From: Diadema setosum
Taxonomy: Eukaryota; Echinodermata; Echinoidea; Diadematoida; Diadematidae
Assembly (NCBI RefSeq): GCF_964275005.1
Contig: NC_092692.1
Coordinates: 10,335,643 to 10,399,642, forward strand
Direction: 5' to 3'
Length of the DNA stretch: 64,000 nucleotides
Made by a program: the position numbers and the translations under genes. Positions 1-13,900 of the stretch are shown here, piece after piece. The notes under the pieces were generated by a model. That model was not told where the DNA came from. It saw only the letters and a list, made by a program, of their open reading frames with translations, and ran no database searches. The number at the start of each line of letters is the position of its first letter. Position 1 is the stretch's first letter.

Positions 1-412
1 GCCATAAAAACATAACATTGGGCCCTAAAAATTAGTTGACCCCTTTCTGTGACCTTTGACCTCGTGATGACCTTTAACTCCCCAAGGGACATCTACCATC
101 CAAGTTTGCTCACAAACGGACATAGGGATCAAAAGTTATGAGCCACAATCAAAACGCGCCCTAAAAACATAACATTGTACTTGTTGACCCCTGTCTGTGA
201 CCTTTGACCTTGTGACGACCTTCACCTCCCCAAGGGACATCTTCCATCCAAGTTTGGTCACAAACGGACAAAGGGATCAAAAGTTATGAGCCATAAACGA
301 AATGTGCCCTAAAAACTTAACATTGGGCCCTAAAAGTGATCGTTGACCCGTCTGTGACCTTTGACCTTGTGGTTACCTTCAACTTCCCAAGAGACATCTA
401 CCATCACCCAAG
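1..412. repeat. Tandem repeat block, unit about 150 bp, family A
   Basis: Three imperfect units (about 1-140, 141-289, 290-412) share GCCCTAAAAACATAACATTG, a TGACCTTTGACCT core and CAAGGGACATCTACCATCC. Each unit carries one copy of the DR1-like core. Looks like a dispersed satellite-like repeat common in echinoderm DNA. Confidence 0.8.
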
Positions 413-1050
413 TTTGATTGCCATTGTAGCAACATATGCTGAGTTACGTGTGATAAGAGAGTCTTGCAAGTAAACTTTAACGTATGACCTCAAATGACCT
501 TTGACCTCATCATGTGACCTCTTACGGCACCATAACATGAAGGTACCCCCAGTGCATCCATCACCCAAGTTTGATTGCCATTGTAGCAACATGTGTCGAG
601 TTACGTGTGATAAGAGTCTTGCAAGTAAACTTTAACGTATGACCTCAAATGACCTTTGACCTTATCCTGTGACCTCAAACGGCACCATAACATGAAGGTA
701 CCCCCAGTGCATCTATGACCCAAGTTAGGTTGTAATCCAAGCAACTTATGTGAAGTCATTTGTCAAAAGAGAGTCTTGCAAGTAAACTTTAACATAGAAA
801 AGAGAGTCTTGCACATACTCTTTACTATATGACCTCAAATGACCTTTGACATCATCACATGACCTCCGACAACACCATAAAATGAAGATACCCCTAGGGC
901 TTCTATCACCCAAGTTTGGCTGCCATTGCTGTAACAGCTGCCAAGTTATGCATCATAAGAGAGTCTTGCAGGTAAACTTTAACATTTGTGACGGACGACG
1001 GACGGACGACGGACAGACGACATTTGGATCCCTTCACCTCCAGTGGGCGA
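413..1050. repeat. Tandem repeat block, unit about 150 bp, family B
   Basis: Four imperfect units share AAGTTTGATTGCCATTGTAG, GAGAGTCTTGCAAGTAAACT, TATGACCTCAAATGACCTTT and ACGGCACCATAACATGAAGG. The block ends in a GACGGACGACGGACGG-rich tail and TTTGGATCCCTTCACC. Related to family A through the TGACCT motifs and the CACCCAAGTTT segment. Confidence 0.8.
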
Positions 1051-1073
1051 GACAATAAGGTGGGCCAGTCTTT

Positions 1074-1270
1074 TGTTAGGATCACTTTGTTTTACTTTGT
1101 TTTTAGATATCTCAGTCATTTCAAAACTGATTTTCACCAAATGAAACTTTGAATCCCTCTTAGAATTATAGGCTCTTTAAAATTTCATAAAGTGGTTTAA
1201 AGTACATGTATCTGGTTAAAAGATAAAAGCTGAATCCTCCCCTCATCCAATACTACACTGTCCCTTTAAA
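1074..1270 (-). mobile_element. Half copy of the TTAA-flanked foldback element
   Basis: Matches the right half of the complete copy at 28648-29047 (GATATCTCAGTCATTTCAAA, TTTTCACCAAATGAAA, ending CTGTCCCTTTAA). The left arm is absent. Confidence 0.6.
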
Positions 1271-4200
1271 GGTAGGGGATACCTTTTACAGACCTCCCAA
1301 AATGCAGCAAAACATTAAATATGAACCTCAGGGGACTTGCTTAGGCCACTGCTTAGAAATTTGGAAGTCAACAGTTATCTAAAATTTGAATAATGCACAA
1401 AACTCAACTACTCAGTAGTTCTGTGTGTCAGCTACACTTAAGCCTTTTGTTGCATTCTTCTGTATTTGTGATCTATAAACACAAATCTAAAAGTACAAGA
1501 GCTGATGTAATAACATATAGAGTGTGTGGCAAGAATGTATATAGAAATGTTTGTAAGTGTTGATGAACTTTCTTCACAAAATATACATGATGGACACACA
1601 TGCAGTACATGGGTCTGCAAAGGTAGCCTAGTAATGTACTGGAATTTACGGTGAGCCCCGAAAACAATTCAATTCAAAATCTAACGGTCAAAAAAATGTA
1701 CTAAATGTTACCTTCCACTTTCGATACTTTATGGGAATTTCTAAAATGATACTCTCTTCAACATACCACTGTATTTATACAACTCTTCATTTAAGGAGTG
1801 CAAATGGGATTCCCTACCTTTAAGGAATCAAAACACAAAACAATCTTCAAAACCAGTATATGATTAGTGGGGGAAAAAAGCAGAAAAAAAAAAGAGAAGA
1901 AAAAACAAAAGAAAAAGAAAGGAAAGGTCCTTTTTTGTTCAGATTTTAATGATTTATCTAAATTTTGCTTTTGAGGCTTTCCAAGCAAGGAAAAAATATC
2001 TGTAAAAATGAAATGTATTTGCAGAAATTTCAAGATTGGCAGAGAGCAATTCAACATCTTTTGCTTCTGGTGCCAAGGTCATATCAGTGCGAGATGATAG
2101 TCACTCTTCTTTTCCAAAATCTTTCATTCTCCCCCCCCCCCCCCCACTTCTACAAAAAGTAAGAAGAATCATCCTTAGCATATTGTCTCGCTTACAGTAC
2201 AGAAGTCAGAACCAAGAACAAAGAGACACCGAGCACACTTATGTAAGATATCCTGTTGATTTATTATCATTGATGATACAACCTTAGTAATACACGTTGT
2301 ACATTACAATGTCTAATCATCCCACATGTCAGAGTATCTCTCACATTCTAAAATGTGGGAAGGAAAAAGAAAATGTATGAGCCAACTCGGATGTCAAAAG
2401 TTGTGTCACTGAAATGTGCATTCATTTGACCAAAAAAAAAAAAGAAAGAAAAAAAAAAGAGAAAATGTGCTCTCACTGAACATATCAATATACAAAGTTG
2501 TCTTGTCATACTCTCCTGTAATATTTTCTTTTTGTATTATCAGGAATGGCTGCACCACATCAATGCAGAGACTGTCCTGGTAGTCCAGAAATAGTTTTGG
2601 CTCAAAGAGAGTATCAAGAGATAAAACAAGAGTCAAAGGCCCATGGGACTTTTCAAATTGCCAAGAGGAGCGCACACACAGAGAGCAGAATGCTGACAAA
2701 TCGACAGGAGGAAAATAAGAGTCACTGAAGAAATACAGCGTTAGATATTACCTACATTATGATATAGTCACGCGTCCGTGAAGTCCACAAGGGTCTACGG
2801 TACGACCTATGTTGTAGTAGCATTCAGTGCAAACGAAATAATTCTCTATGATGTTGGCAAAAGTCGGAAGCTGCGCGAGCTTGCCCGTACAAAATCAAAG
2901 TGCCATGCAGGAGGTGAAAGGAAATAACATGCAGGCCTTACAGATAAACAAGGACAGCTCTAGTCTGCCCACAAATACAGGATTTTTTTAGGGTTTCTTA
3001 CATACTCCACCTAATGGACACATGCTTTAATACTTTGTGCTAAAGACCGCCATTGAAGAATCCTGGAAACATGTACACTTTTTGCAGGAAATCTCCTACA
3101 GAGAAAAAAAAACAAACAAACCCCCCCAAAAACCAAAAACAAAACAAAACAATACAACTAGGAGCATTTGTCTTGTTCGATAATCTAGAAGCCAAAACTG
3201 AAAGATGCAACTGTCAGTTGAGTTTTAAAAGAATTAAGAAATAGACATACATGTAGATGCAGATGAAACAAAAATCATTTCCCATGTCTAAACTCTCAAT
3301 TTAGTGTCTTAATCTCTGACAAAGTTGTTAATGATGACACTTACTGAGATTATTTTGAACAGGTATATGTAGGAGATTCATTCCTTGTCTCTAAGATTGA
3401 GTACATGTAAGTTCCCATACAATGTGAACCCATGTCTCATAGGCAATAAGTTCAAAGGGCATGGTTTTGTTTCATATCATCATCAACACGATTCCACTAG
3501 AATGGCACCTGATCAACTCATGGGCTGTAGCTTCTTGTTCAATACACACTATAATCACATTTATTTCAGCATATTCATAGAACTGCTCATTATACTCCTT
3601 TCTCGCTTCCTCTCAAATTTAATTGGCTAGTTAAGTATCGACATTCATTTGGCTATTCTCAGGAAGGACTGCGGATCCGACGTCCATCTGGACGCGTCCA
3701 CCTCGTACATATATCCACATATTCCAAACATCCTCTGACAATGATGCTGTGGTATTTTATAGAGGAAAATTGAGGGGAAAAAAAAAACACCTTTAGGATA
3801 TATTCCCCTCTATTTGTACTCAATTAAGCTAAAAATAGTATCAAAAGAAATAATAAGAAAAAAAAAATGCAAGTGAAAGTTATTGAAAAATGTCACTCAG
3901 GTAATTTGGCTACATCTAATCTCTAATCTATGATCCTCGATATGAATTAACTCATTTTGTTTAAAATAATACAAATATGGCCTTTAGAAATATAATCATG
4001 CAAGAGAATGATCCATATTTCTACAGAAAATTCCATTATCTCACAAGGGATTTGAACAAAATTTGACATCTGTAACATCAATCTTTATACTCCTTGGTTC
4101 CCCTGATCGGATAGGACTGAGAAAATGCAGCTTTAAAATACGAGTTTCACAGATCAATTGTGAAATATTCTGTGACTGTCCTTGGTTTTCTGCTGTCCAA

Positions 4201-7200
4201 TACACAGGATTAATGATAACAGCATTGTAGGGCTATGGTGTAGTGTGTCACCTCAGACCATCAAGCTCTGTTTAAAAGCACATCCTCTTCAGTTGGATCT
4301 CATTTGAATTTGCAAAACAACAGAAGATTAGGGAGAGACTAGACCTCTTGATTTCATAGACAGTCGATAGAACAGGAGATACCTTTGCAACAGGCAGCAA
4401 AGCTTGATGTCTACCTTGGGTTTCTTTGACAAAAGTCCCCCAAAACAGAGACAAACAAAAGATTAATGGTTCACTCCCTGTATGGAGTAAATTAAAGGAA
4501 CCTCAGCAGGGACAGAATCACAATTTTGATAAGCAGTCTGACAAAATTGATATAATATCTATGCACGCACACACATACACTCGTACACAATCTAGCTGAA
4601 AGTATGAAGGCTACATGTGATTTCACTATCTTACAATTACTTTTGGCATTTAAGACAGGACAGCAAAGAATTAAGATGAAAATGGTGTACAACCGATGGG
4701 AAACGAAGGTTTCAGAACACAATGTCATATTTAAACAGTAGCACCTCCCTGGTATGGGTACATGCCAGCTCATCCGAAGCCAATATTTGATGGGAGAAGC
4801 TTTTTATATATGATAACATTTACAGGAGTTCAATATTTATTACAGTGCATGTTTATTACTACAATGACTGTCTTGTTTAGAAGGGATAAAAAAAAAAAAC
4901 CACACAAAACAATGTAATGTTGATTGTCTCTTCAATATGAAGACTAAAGCATTGCATTATCTTAAAGATGGTAATGACTCTGAAAACAAGACTATCGAGA
5001 TATACAATGTAGTTAAGCGACCGGGAACGATGGGAAAAAAATTTGAATCACTCCCGATGACTGTAACTTACCACGTAAAATAATTCCCTTGCTAAAGTGG
5101 GCAGCGCATCACCCTCCAACTCTCCTCATAAATAAATGAATCCCTGTGAAAAATTTCTTTAAGTCTTGCTGAATGTTTTCTTTGAAGCACTTGTGGCGGT
5201 CACTACACGTTCATGGATCGGCATACCCTACGAACTGATACACAACACCATCATGACCAGTTTTTCGCTTGGGACACATGCACCACTGATACAATTCTAA
5301 GCACATATCCCCTCTAACATCAATTGACTGTCACATGGTTGGGGGTCTATCCACAAAGGTTACAGACTGATAATTATCAGAAAAATATGCTTCCCCCTCA
5401 AAAAATAAAATAAAATAAAAAATAAAATAAAATAATGTGAGGCTCTTCCTCTCAGTCATTTCAACTCTGAAAAAAAAAATAATAATAAAAGACAAATAAA
5501 TAATAACTTGGATATTACAGCACAGAAAATGAAAACATGTTTACAAGGCCAAAACACAGTTGCAGGTTGAAGTCACAGACAGAAGAAAATCATCAGCGCA
5601 TAAGGCCATCAACGACACAATCATCATCATCATCATGTAGAAAAACATTCCGATGATTCTAGGGGCCCTCCGTGGCAGAAATGACAAAAGTGGCAGCTAA
5701 ACATATTTTATCTCGTGCTCTCTCTCTCTCAGACAACTTGATACCAACTGTGGCCATAAATCGCATAATCTATTCCTGTCCCACCTGTCACCATTTTAGA
5801 CTAGCCCTGTGTTACAGTCTATAGAACGAGTGTCATAGCTATGATAAAAAAAAAATGAAGAAGAGAAATAAAGTAGCATGCCGGTATAGCTATTAATGCC
5901 TCAGTTCACTTCACATCTGACAGCCATCTTGGATGGAGAAGTACATTGCACAAAAATCTACAGGACATTGATTCAGCAGAAAGTTACAAAACAGTCGGTG
6001 GACATGGGTATGGGTATGCCAGGGTTTACTATAGTTCCTAATAGAAGCAAGCTTTCTCCACTGCATTGGAAGACGATCAATGCACTGAGTCTGACACGAT
6101 ATTACACCTGCACATGGTACTTCCCCTAACCTTGAAGTCCTTACCCATGCATATATCTCCATGCATTTGCTGGAACATCGTATTGACAAAGAATTGCAGC
6201 CCCATCCCCCCTTCCCCACTCCCCCCCATTCCCCAATGGAGAAAAAAAAAACCGAAACACCACATGAATGAATATGGTGAAGAAAAAACCTTTGTTTTTC
6301 AACAGCCAGACACTTGTGCACACATACTTGGCAAATAATGTGAGACATTTTGATGGTTACAGCAGGTGCATACAAATACTTCTGAGAAATGGTCACTGAC
6401 TCCGCTCTTTCAACAAAGTTTGAACACAGCATCATAATGAGGTCCAATTACGCAGTTCTGAAGAAGGCTGGTCAACTGGTCTGAACTGATCCATACTGGC
6501 GCTAATCTTTGAGGTCATACGTGTTTGTGTTTTGCTTCTTTTTTTTCCCTTCTTGTTTTTAAATAATTTATTCCTTTGTCAGAGTATCTCACTTAGGACA
6601 GAGGGGAGATTTGCTGCGACCACTCAAAAGACAGACCAGTGAAGTGGGCGGTTCTGCGTCCATGCCTTCTGGCACACCGGCCAAAGGCTTGCTCAAAGAT
6701 CTGCTATCGTGTCCTTAAAATCGAACGTTGGCTAATCGGCGGTACGTGGGTAGGCTGGAGAAGCATCATGGTGTAGAGAAGGGCCCTCTCGTGGCAATGC
6801 AGTAACTCTGAAGTGACGGAACTTGGCTGCATCAACTCCCTGTACCGCCTTTTGTCTTGATTTGTTTGTTTGATGTGTGTGTTTGTGTGTGTATTGAGTG
6901 TCTTCTTTCTTCAAATTCTGATTAACTTTATGGCATGTACTTAGTCACAGATCCCTGGACCAGAGACTCCAACTCTCCTGTTTTCGACGGGAGATCTCCC
7001 GCCGAAAACCCACTTTTGCAAAATCTCCCGTTCTCCCGTTTGAGATCTAATTTCTCCCGCCCTGGCTCTTTGTCTCCCGTTGGAAGGGAATTCTTACTTA
7101 TTTCTATCGTATGTTGAAAAAATAAGCCTTAGATAGCACAAGAGAGCATCTAGAACCCTAGGAACTTTGCGCTTCGCACACATCAAGTTGGAGTCTCCCG

Positions 7201-7898
7201 TTTGCTAGGGGTTTCAGGCAGGAGAATCTCCAGATCAGGTGCTTTGGGTTGGAGTCTCTGCTGGACAAGTTTTCCCTTCCCCTTTCCATCCTGACTTCAA
7301 ATGTTGTGAGTTTAAGATGAGACAATGACATAGAGAGGACGACAGCAAAGTTTCCCTGAAGCCTAATCTCCACAGGCCCCCAGGCCCCATGTCTTCTAGG
7401 GCATTGATCTATTTATTCTAAATGTTTGTGATGACATGGCGAATAGTCAAGGCACACCATTTCTTGTTAAAATGGCCGTAATCCTCTTTTGCTTTAAGGA
7501 TGTTCCATTCAAAATAAAAGAAGACATCCAAACAAGCAAATCTTACTCATATCTTTACACCCTGTTACTGGAACAACTATGGAGGGATTTACGTCCTGAA
7601 AATGAAAAGATAACTATCAAGAATGAAAAGAGAGAGTCTTAAATGAGGCAACTGTTTCGACATAAACTGCTGGGAGGGGGGATGCTCGTATTGCCTGGAA
7701 ATTTGCTGCCTTCTCTTTAGACCATTGACTCTGTTCAGAGTTAGCACAGAGTGTGGATGTACGTTTGTCTGTGTGTGTAACCCAAATTTCCTGTTCCTCA
7801 TGTTGCTTAGTAGTGACGCTTGCCAATTGTCCGTTGTGTGTTGGGGTTTGCTCGTCGTATGATGAATGCATCCAGGTCCGGTCACGTGGCTGAACAGT
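1271..7898. other. No gene recognised; region downstream of eRF3
   Basis: AT-rich DNA with homopolymer and simple repeats: poly-C at 2131-2146, A/G-rich runs at 1883-1925 and 2431-2463, an AAAAT repeat at 5400-5436 and C runs at 6204-6230. The part nearest 7898 probably includes the eRF3 3' UTR. A block at about 6960-7260 has many copies of CTCCCG(T/C) and may be an old repeat. ORFs of up to 178 codons here have no domain or codon bias to support them. Confidence 0.6.
7412..7417 (-). terminator. Possible poly(A) signal for eRF3
   Basis: AATAAA on the minus strand about 480 nt after the eRF3 stop. Another AATAAA lies at 6567-6572. Either could be used; no downstream element was found that decides between them. 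Confidence 0.3.
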
Positions 7899-7939
7899 TT
7901 ACAGTAGCTTCAGCACCTTCCCAATGGCAATTGTTCTCC
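7899..7939 (-). CDS. GSPT1: eRF3 exon 14: C-terminus and stop
   Basis: Encodes [13 protein letters not shown] and a TAA stop at 7899-7901. Acceptor CATGCAG/GGAGAA. The family C-terminus [10 protein letters not shown] is intact. Confidence 0.93.
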
Positions 7940-10900
7940 CTGCATGCACACACACAGAAAACAAGAGGTACAAGTTCTCTAAATTAATTGCTGCACTCGG
8001 GGGGAAAAAAATCAAAATTATTCCTTTTGCACCGGAAAGTTTCTTGCAGTAGGAACATCTACTTATGCAGAGTGAGTTTTTTTTTGGTTTGTTTGTTTGT
8101 TTGTTTGTTTTCTCAGTGGGAGAGGGTGGACACGGCGTTGGGTGATTGAGTTGATACATTATGATATTGATGATGATGAACAGCATTTATATAGTGCAAT
8201 TTGTCTTACGATATGAACCAGGCAAAGTGACAAACATTTCCTGAACTTGCAATGGTTACTCAGGAATAATGTCTAGAGTGATTTGCTACCATTTGATATG
8301 GATAACATACACTGTAGGATTGAGGTATGATGAGATTTTGCTTTTACCAGACATGAAAATTATTCTTGTAGTGATTTTTGCACAGAATGTTTACACTCAG
8401 AAAAAATTCCGATATGCAAACTGGACATCCTGCTAAGAGTTGCCTTACTGATGTCACAATTGCTCTTAATAACAGTCCCATCTGAACTTTCACTCAGCTT
8501 ATTCTCTATTTTTCTTTCTAAGGTAAGGCCTGTCCTATTGGCTCCCATGTGGGTGTCATTCATTTACCTTCATCTCGCAGCGTAAAGCGTCCCATTTGGG
8601 AGAATTCCTTGAACGTCTCCATACACACCACGCCGGTCGTCTCCAGCCGCGCGATGGCCACCTGGTCCTGTTTGATGAAGCGAGGGCGCTGTTTGCCTCT
8701 CTTCCCCGTCCTCTTGTCAACCATTGCTATGAGTTTCTGAAAATTGGATCGACAAAAGAATGGACTTCATACAGAGTGGACTTTAGCAATGTGAAGGAGA
8801 AGTCACTCGTTACATCAACTGGCACGTTGGGTGAGGCCATTCAAACTAAGGTATGCGGCTACTCAGCCACAACTGTGTGCATATAAATTTGAGTCTACAA
8901 CTAATTCAGATTTGAGTCTACAAATTCATTTCATATTATTCAGTAATTACACCTTACATTTTCACAAAATTTGTGCAAGTACGATCTTTGCATTCCTATC
9001 GTATGATTGTAAACATCTACTGAGTTTGATAATCATCCATATCTTGGTTGATCACATCTTAGCACTGAGACTGTAAACATCTATGCATATAATTATCCAC
9101 ATCTTTGTTCGTCACATGTTAGGGATAAACAAAAATCTTTCTAACCTGCCACAACCCGTTTCAACCTGTCCTTGAAAACATACCAACAAACATAGCAAAC
9201 AAACAAACATACAAGGAACACTTACAGTAATCTGGACCTCCTCCACTGCATTGTGGATGTGAAGTACGGCACCATAACCTGGGCAGATGATGGACTTATG
9301 TTCTACTATCGCAATCTGTGTGAGAGGACAAAAATTTGACGCTTAACATTGCATGCACATTAATGTAATAGAGGAAGCTGCTAATATGACATTACAACTT
9401 GAGTCACCATGCAAGAATCTGACAGATGTCAATTATCAACATTCCAACTTTTATCATGGCCAATTCCAACAGTTTGATGTCAAGCTACATGTACATCTAG
9501 CTTCAGTGAACATACCACTATTTCTATGTGCCTAGTTTGTATACCTCGCAAATGAGTGCTATACAAACCTGGAATAATTCATAACATGGTATCCGAAACT
9601 TTTTCAGCTTGTTCAAAGCCAATTTAATCTTTTTACTTAATTCTGCACTCATCATACACAGCTACAATAGCTCTACTTGCCCTTATTGTGGGTCAGTGCC
9701 ATATTGGAAGTGCACCAAAAAATGCTGGCATGAATGGATGGGGAAGAAAAGTATGCTTTCCCACATATGATGTACCGGTAAAAATTTATTGACTTCTACT
9801 TATGCATCTGAATGAGATAAGGTTTTACAATGGCTTGTTCATTGCAGGAGGTCAAATTTCATCAACAAAATATGAAAACATTAAAAAAACTGCACATGCA
9901 ATATCTAGCTGCCAGCTTTCATTGTGTGGAAATAGAGTCAAAGTTATGTGCTACACCGTCAAGTTTGAGGTGGCACTTAAATAAATTGCAGGTGGATTTT
10001 AATGAAATTTCTGCTGAAGACAAAGGAGTCTTCTAGGATGAGGAGGGAACCACTCACCTGGGCATCAAATATTTTGGAGGTATGGCAGACATCAGTGGGT
10101 TCACACAGCACAAATCCCTGCGAAACATCCTGTGCAATTTGATCAGAAACAAATAAAACAAACATCATTCAACAATTCATATCAAGGCTTCAAAACTACA
10201 AGTTCTGTGGAATTTGATCAGAAACAAAGGAACAAATGTCATTCACCAATCGATATCAAAACTACAAATTAGTGCAAGACACACATCGAATGATATTCAT
10301 ATGTAAAGAATGAACAACAGCAGTTCCCCTGCGCTAAAGCAGCACCAGTTTGTACAGACGATGACCAAGAGCTGCCATAAACCATTCCTTATGTGATCCT
10401 GGGATATGAGGTTCCTGTGGCGTCAGTTGATACACAGGAACCTGGTATACCGGTTCCCAAAATATAGATAATATAGATAAGAGTGCAGGTATTGGTGGCC
10501 TAAATTCATGTTTATTTGTGTTATGCTGCCCAGAAGAATGGCTTTGATAGAAAGATTAGAATTTCTTCTATCAATATCTGTTCTCATTCTGTATGAAAAC
10601 TGTATGTATCACAGTATTGGCTTATTTACCTTTTTTCAGTGTAGTGTGCACTTGTTTTGCAGTAAAACTCATATGAAAATGTAGCAATCAAGATATAGCT
10701 CAGCAGAGTTTGACTTTAGCTGACCCCATTCAGGTGCCTCTTTTGTGTGAAACAAAGAGTTTGTGGGCAGCCATTAGCGCACAATCTATTCATACCTCAC
10801 GCCCAATTAATAATTTCACTGTTCAATGGCACATGTACAATGAAGTTGACCATGGAAAGGGGATACAAGCAATGCTTGACTGCTTCCGCACAGGTGGATT

Positions 10901-13900
10901 ACCAACCTGTCCGCTTTCTGTCGACCTGCAAAAAGAATCTCATTTTGGGGGCATTGAAGGCTCTCGGAGAATTGTGGGAGGAATGGGTTAACAGTGGATG
11001 TGGCATGTAACTCACGTCTTCTTCAACCCCTCGGACCTTGATCTTCACATTCTCGCCAGTCCCTGCAAAGTATGTCTCCTCCTCGTCGGAGATGATTTGG
11101 AGGATTTCAACGCTAGTCTGGAGGGAAGCAAAGCAGTGATAGCGGATGGTGGGAATGTTGATTGTATTCTCACTCTGGTTTTGTACAGAGCATTTCCAAA
11201 TTATCGTGTGGACATTATAACAGCGATCTACTGCAGGAAGGACAGTAACAGAATCATTTGTTAAGAAAATAAGTAGCTAATTTCAGTATCATCCTCCTTG
11301 TCATTACCATTTACTACCATTTATTGTCAGCAGCAAAAGTACTTGCAGTTGTTGGGCTGATTACAATCAAAATGAAGATACCATTCATTGATGGCTACAA
11401 AATAAATAGTGTTAGTAATATTGAAACATCTAAAATGCAAACATGTAGTTTCAGCTTCTACCAACCTTTGACATGCTTAGTTTCTAGCCATCTGCTGCAG
11501 ACAGCAAGAATCTGTGAGAATAATTACTTGGTTTAAGAAGGTCGATGACAGTCGACAAAAGCTTGCCTACTATTAGGACTTAAAGGTTGATAGAAGAAGC
11601 TTCTTGTTATGACTACCCTTAACCAACAAAAGTTTCTTGCGTCAAAAAACAAAAAAAAAATCTGCATATTGATGGTAATGTTATTTCTTACCTTATTGGG
11701 CATCAGTGTGTAGGACGACCCCTTCCTGATGCTTCCTGATTCAATTTTGCCCAGCAAGATGGTTCCCATGTCCTTCATTGCGTATACAGAGAACACATAA
11801 AGTGCTTTGGGTTTGTTTGGCATGCTTTAAACATTCATGCATGGTGCTGAAAACACCGTAATCACAGCATTCTTTCTTCAGTTGTCACTTCGTAATTTTC
11901 TTCCATTTTGTGCACTAGCATGTCAGTCCTACACACAAAACACTTTTTCTTTTTTGCTACAACAAATACCATTTATTGTAAAAGTGGATATTTTTGCAGG
12001 AGTAATTTTTCGCCCTCGGCAAAGTAAGATAATCTGTGTGTTTTCAATTCTGTGTAATCAAGACATTACATAGTGGTACGTATAGCAAGAAAAAATACTC
12101 ACATGCTTGTATTTTCGAACTAGCTTCTGGTTGCACGAAATGCGCGAAAATTTCCACTTTTACAGTATACCATGAATTTACGTTCAAGGGATGGTTTCCC
12201 ATGTTGCGCTATACAATCATAGCGTTAACATTAACCATGCTTGGTGTTGTCTTCGATTGAATGGCTCTTCTACAGACATTCAATTGCATGTGCTTCTTGC
12301 AATCCTACTATCACAGCCAGATACATATTTGAGTGGGATTGAGTCAGTGTTGCTATTTCAGGAAATCTTTGCTTAACTTCAACAAAATCAATGGAGAACA
12401 TACATATATGTAGCTCTCTAATTTAAAGTGAGTTAGCAGATTTATTCACTACCTGTAACCCAGTCAATGGACACCAACAATTAGAAACGACAACCCTACT
12501 ATAGATGACATTATGATTATTCACTCCTTTGGACACTTTCGGTAGATTTTTATCCAAAAATTCAAGAAAATTTCGATATGACTTTGATGACATTTGTTGC
12601 CATCTACCAAATAAAGTAAATTTGGGTTTAACTTCATCTGCATAACAACTGAAACACTAAATTTCCCTCTTTTTGACTGTCTATCATATTTTCACTAAGG
12701 TAAGAATTTCTGCTGGTAACATCATAAAATCCAGGACACTGCTTATGCTAATACTACAAAACAAATAGCTTCTGATCAATATTGATGACTAATGTCCAAA
12801 ATGGGATAAATCTGGAATGCCTAGAAAAATAATATCTTTACATTTCTTTTGTTATGCAATTGAGATAAAACTAAATTCATAATGCATCTTAGCATGACAA
12901 TGTAAGGTATCAAACCGATGCATCAGTGACAACACAAATCTATAATTTTATAAGAAATTGGCATATCTAAAAAAATAAAAACTATGGGTATGAATAATTT
13001 TGCAATAATCTGTAAGTTGTGCTAGGTTTTTGGCTCAACCCACCTTGTATCTGTCGGTGATAGGCAACCGGAGGGGCCCATCGAAACTCCTCGCGGGCAG
13101 AGGCGGGAGGTCGTCGATGTACTTGATGAACGGCGGCCCCTTGTACCAAGGACACTTGTCGCTGGCCGAGACCTTGAGGTTGGCCCCCGTGATCCCGGAC
13201 ACAGGAATGAAGTGAATGTCTTTCTTGGGGTTGAAGCCCACTTTGCGGAGAAAGGGAAGCAGCTTCTCTCGGCACTCATCGTACCTGTGCAAAGATTGAC
13301 ACATGAAATATGATATACAATATGTCAAAAAACAACAACAATTACAATCGGATTTCCGCATTGCTAATTTTCAATATGATTTAAGTGCCTGAATGCTATT
13401 TAGGGTCTAAAAATACAACATCTTAATTATATTTTGCGGAAGACCCCATAAATTTGGTTTAGTGGGCACAGAGAAATGTGGATCATGGTAAAGCATGTCA
13501 TGGGTCTGTTTCTTCCAAGTTTAGCACTTGAATGCTCTTGGAATTGCATATAAATGTGTTATTCCTGACATGCACTTCAAAGATCCTCATTTCTCTTTGA
13601 CCACGGAAGCAAATTGGATGAGGTTTTCTGTAAGTTGTGGGTAACAAGTTACAGTTTTATGCCCTGAAATTGTACTTGGACTGATTCACTATTTTTTTAA
13701 GTTATCATTACGGACGGTCCCATTGTAATTTCTTGGGGGGGGGGGGATATGGTAGATATAAAGAAAGAGAGAGAGATAGATTGCATAGAGACATAAAAAA
13801 TAAAGGTAGGTAGATGTTTACACAGATATAAAGATAGATAAATACATGTACACATGGATGAACATATAGATAGATGGATAGATAGATAGATACAATTGTA

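Noticed and set aside
5911-6447. 178-codon minus-strand ORF
   Set aside because: AT-rich with a G/C homopolymer stretch and no domain; overlaps other open frames on the opposite strand.
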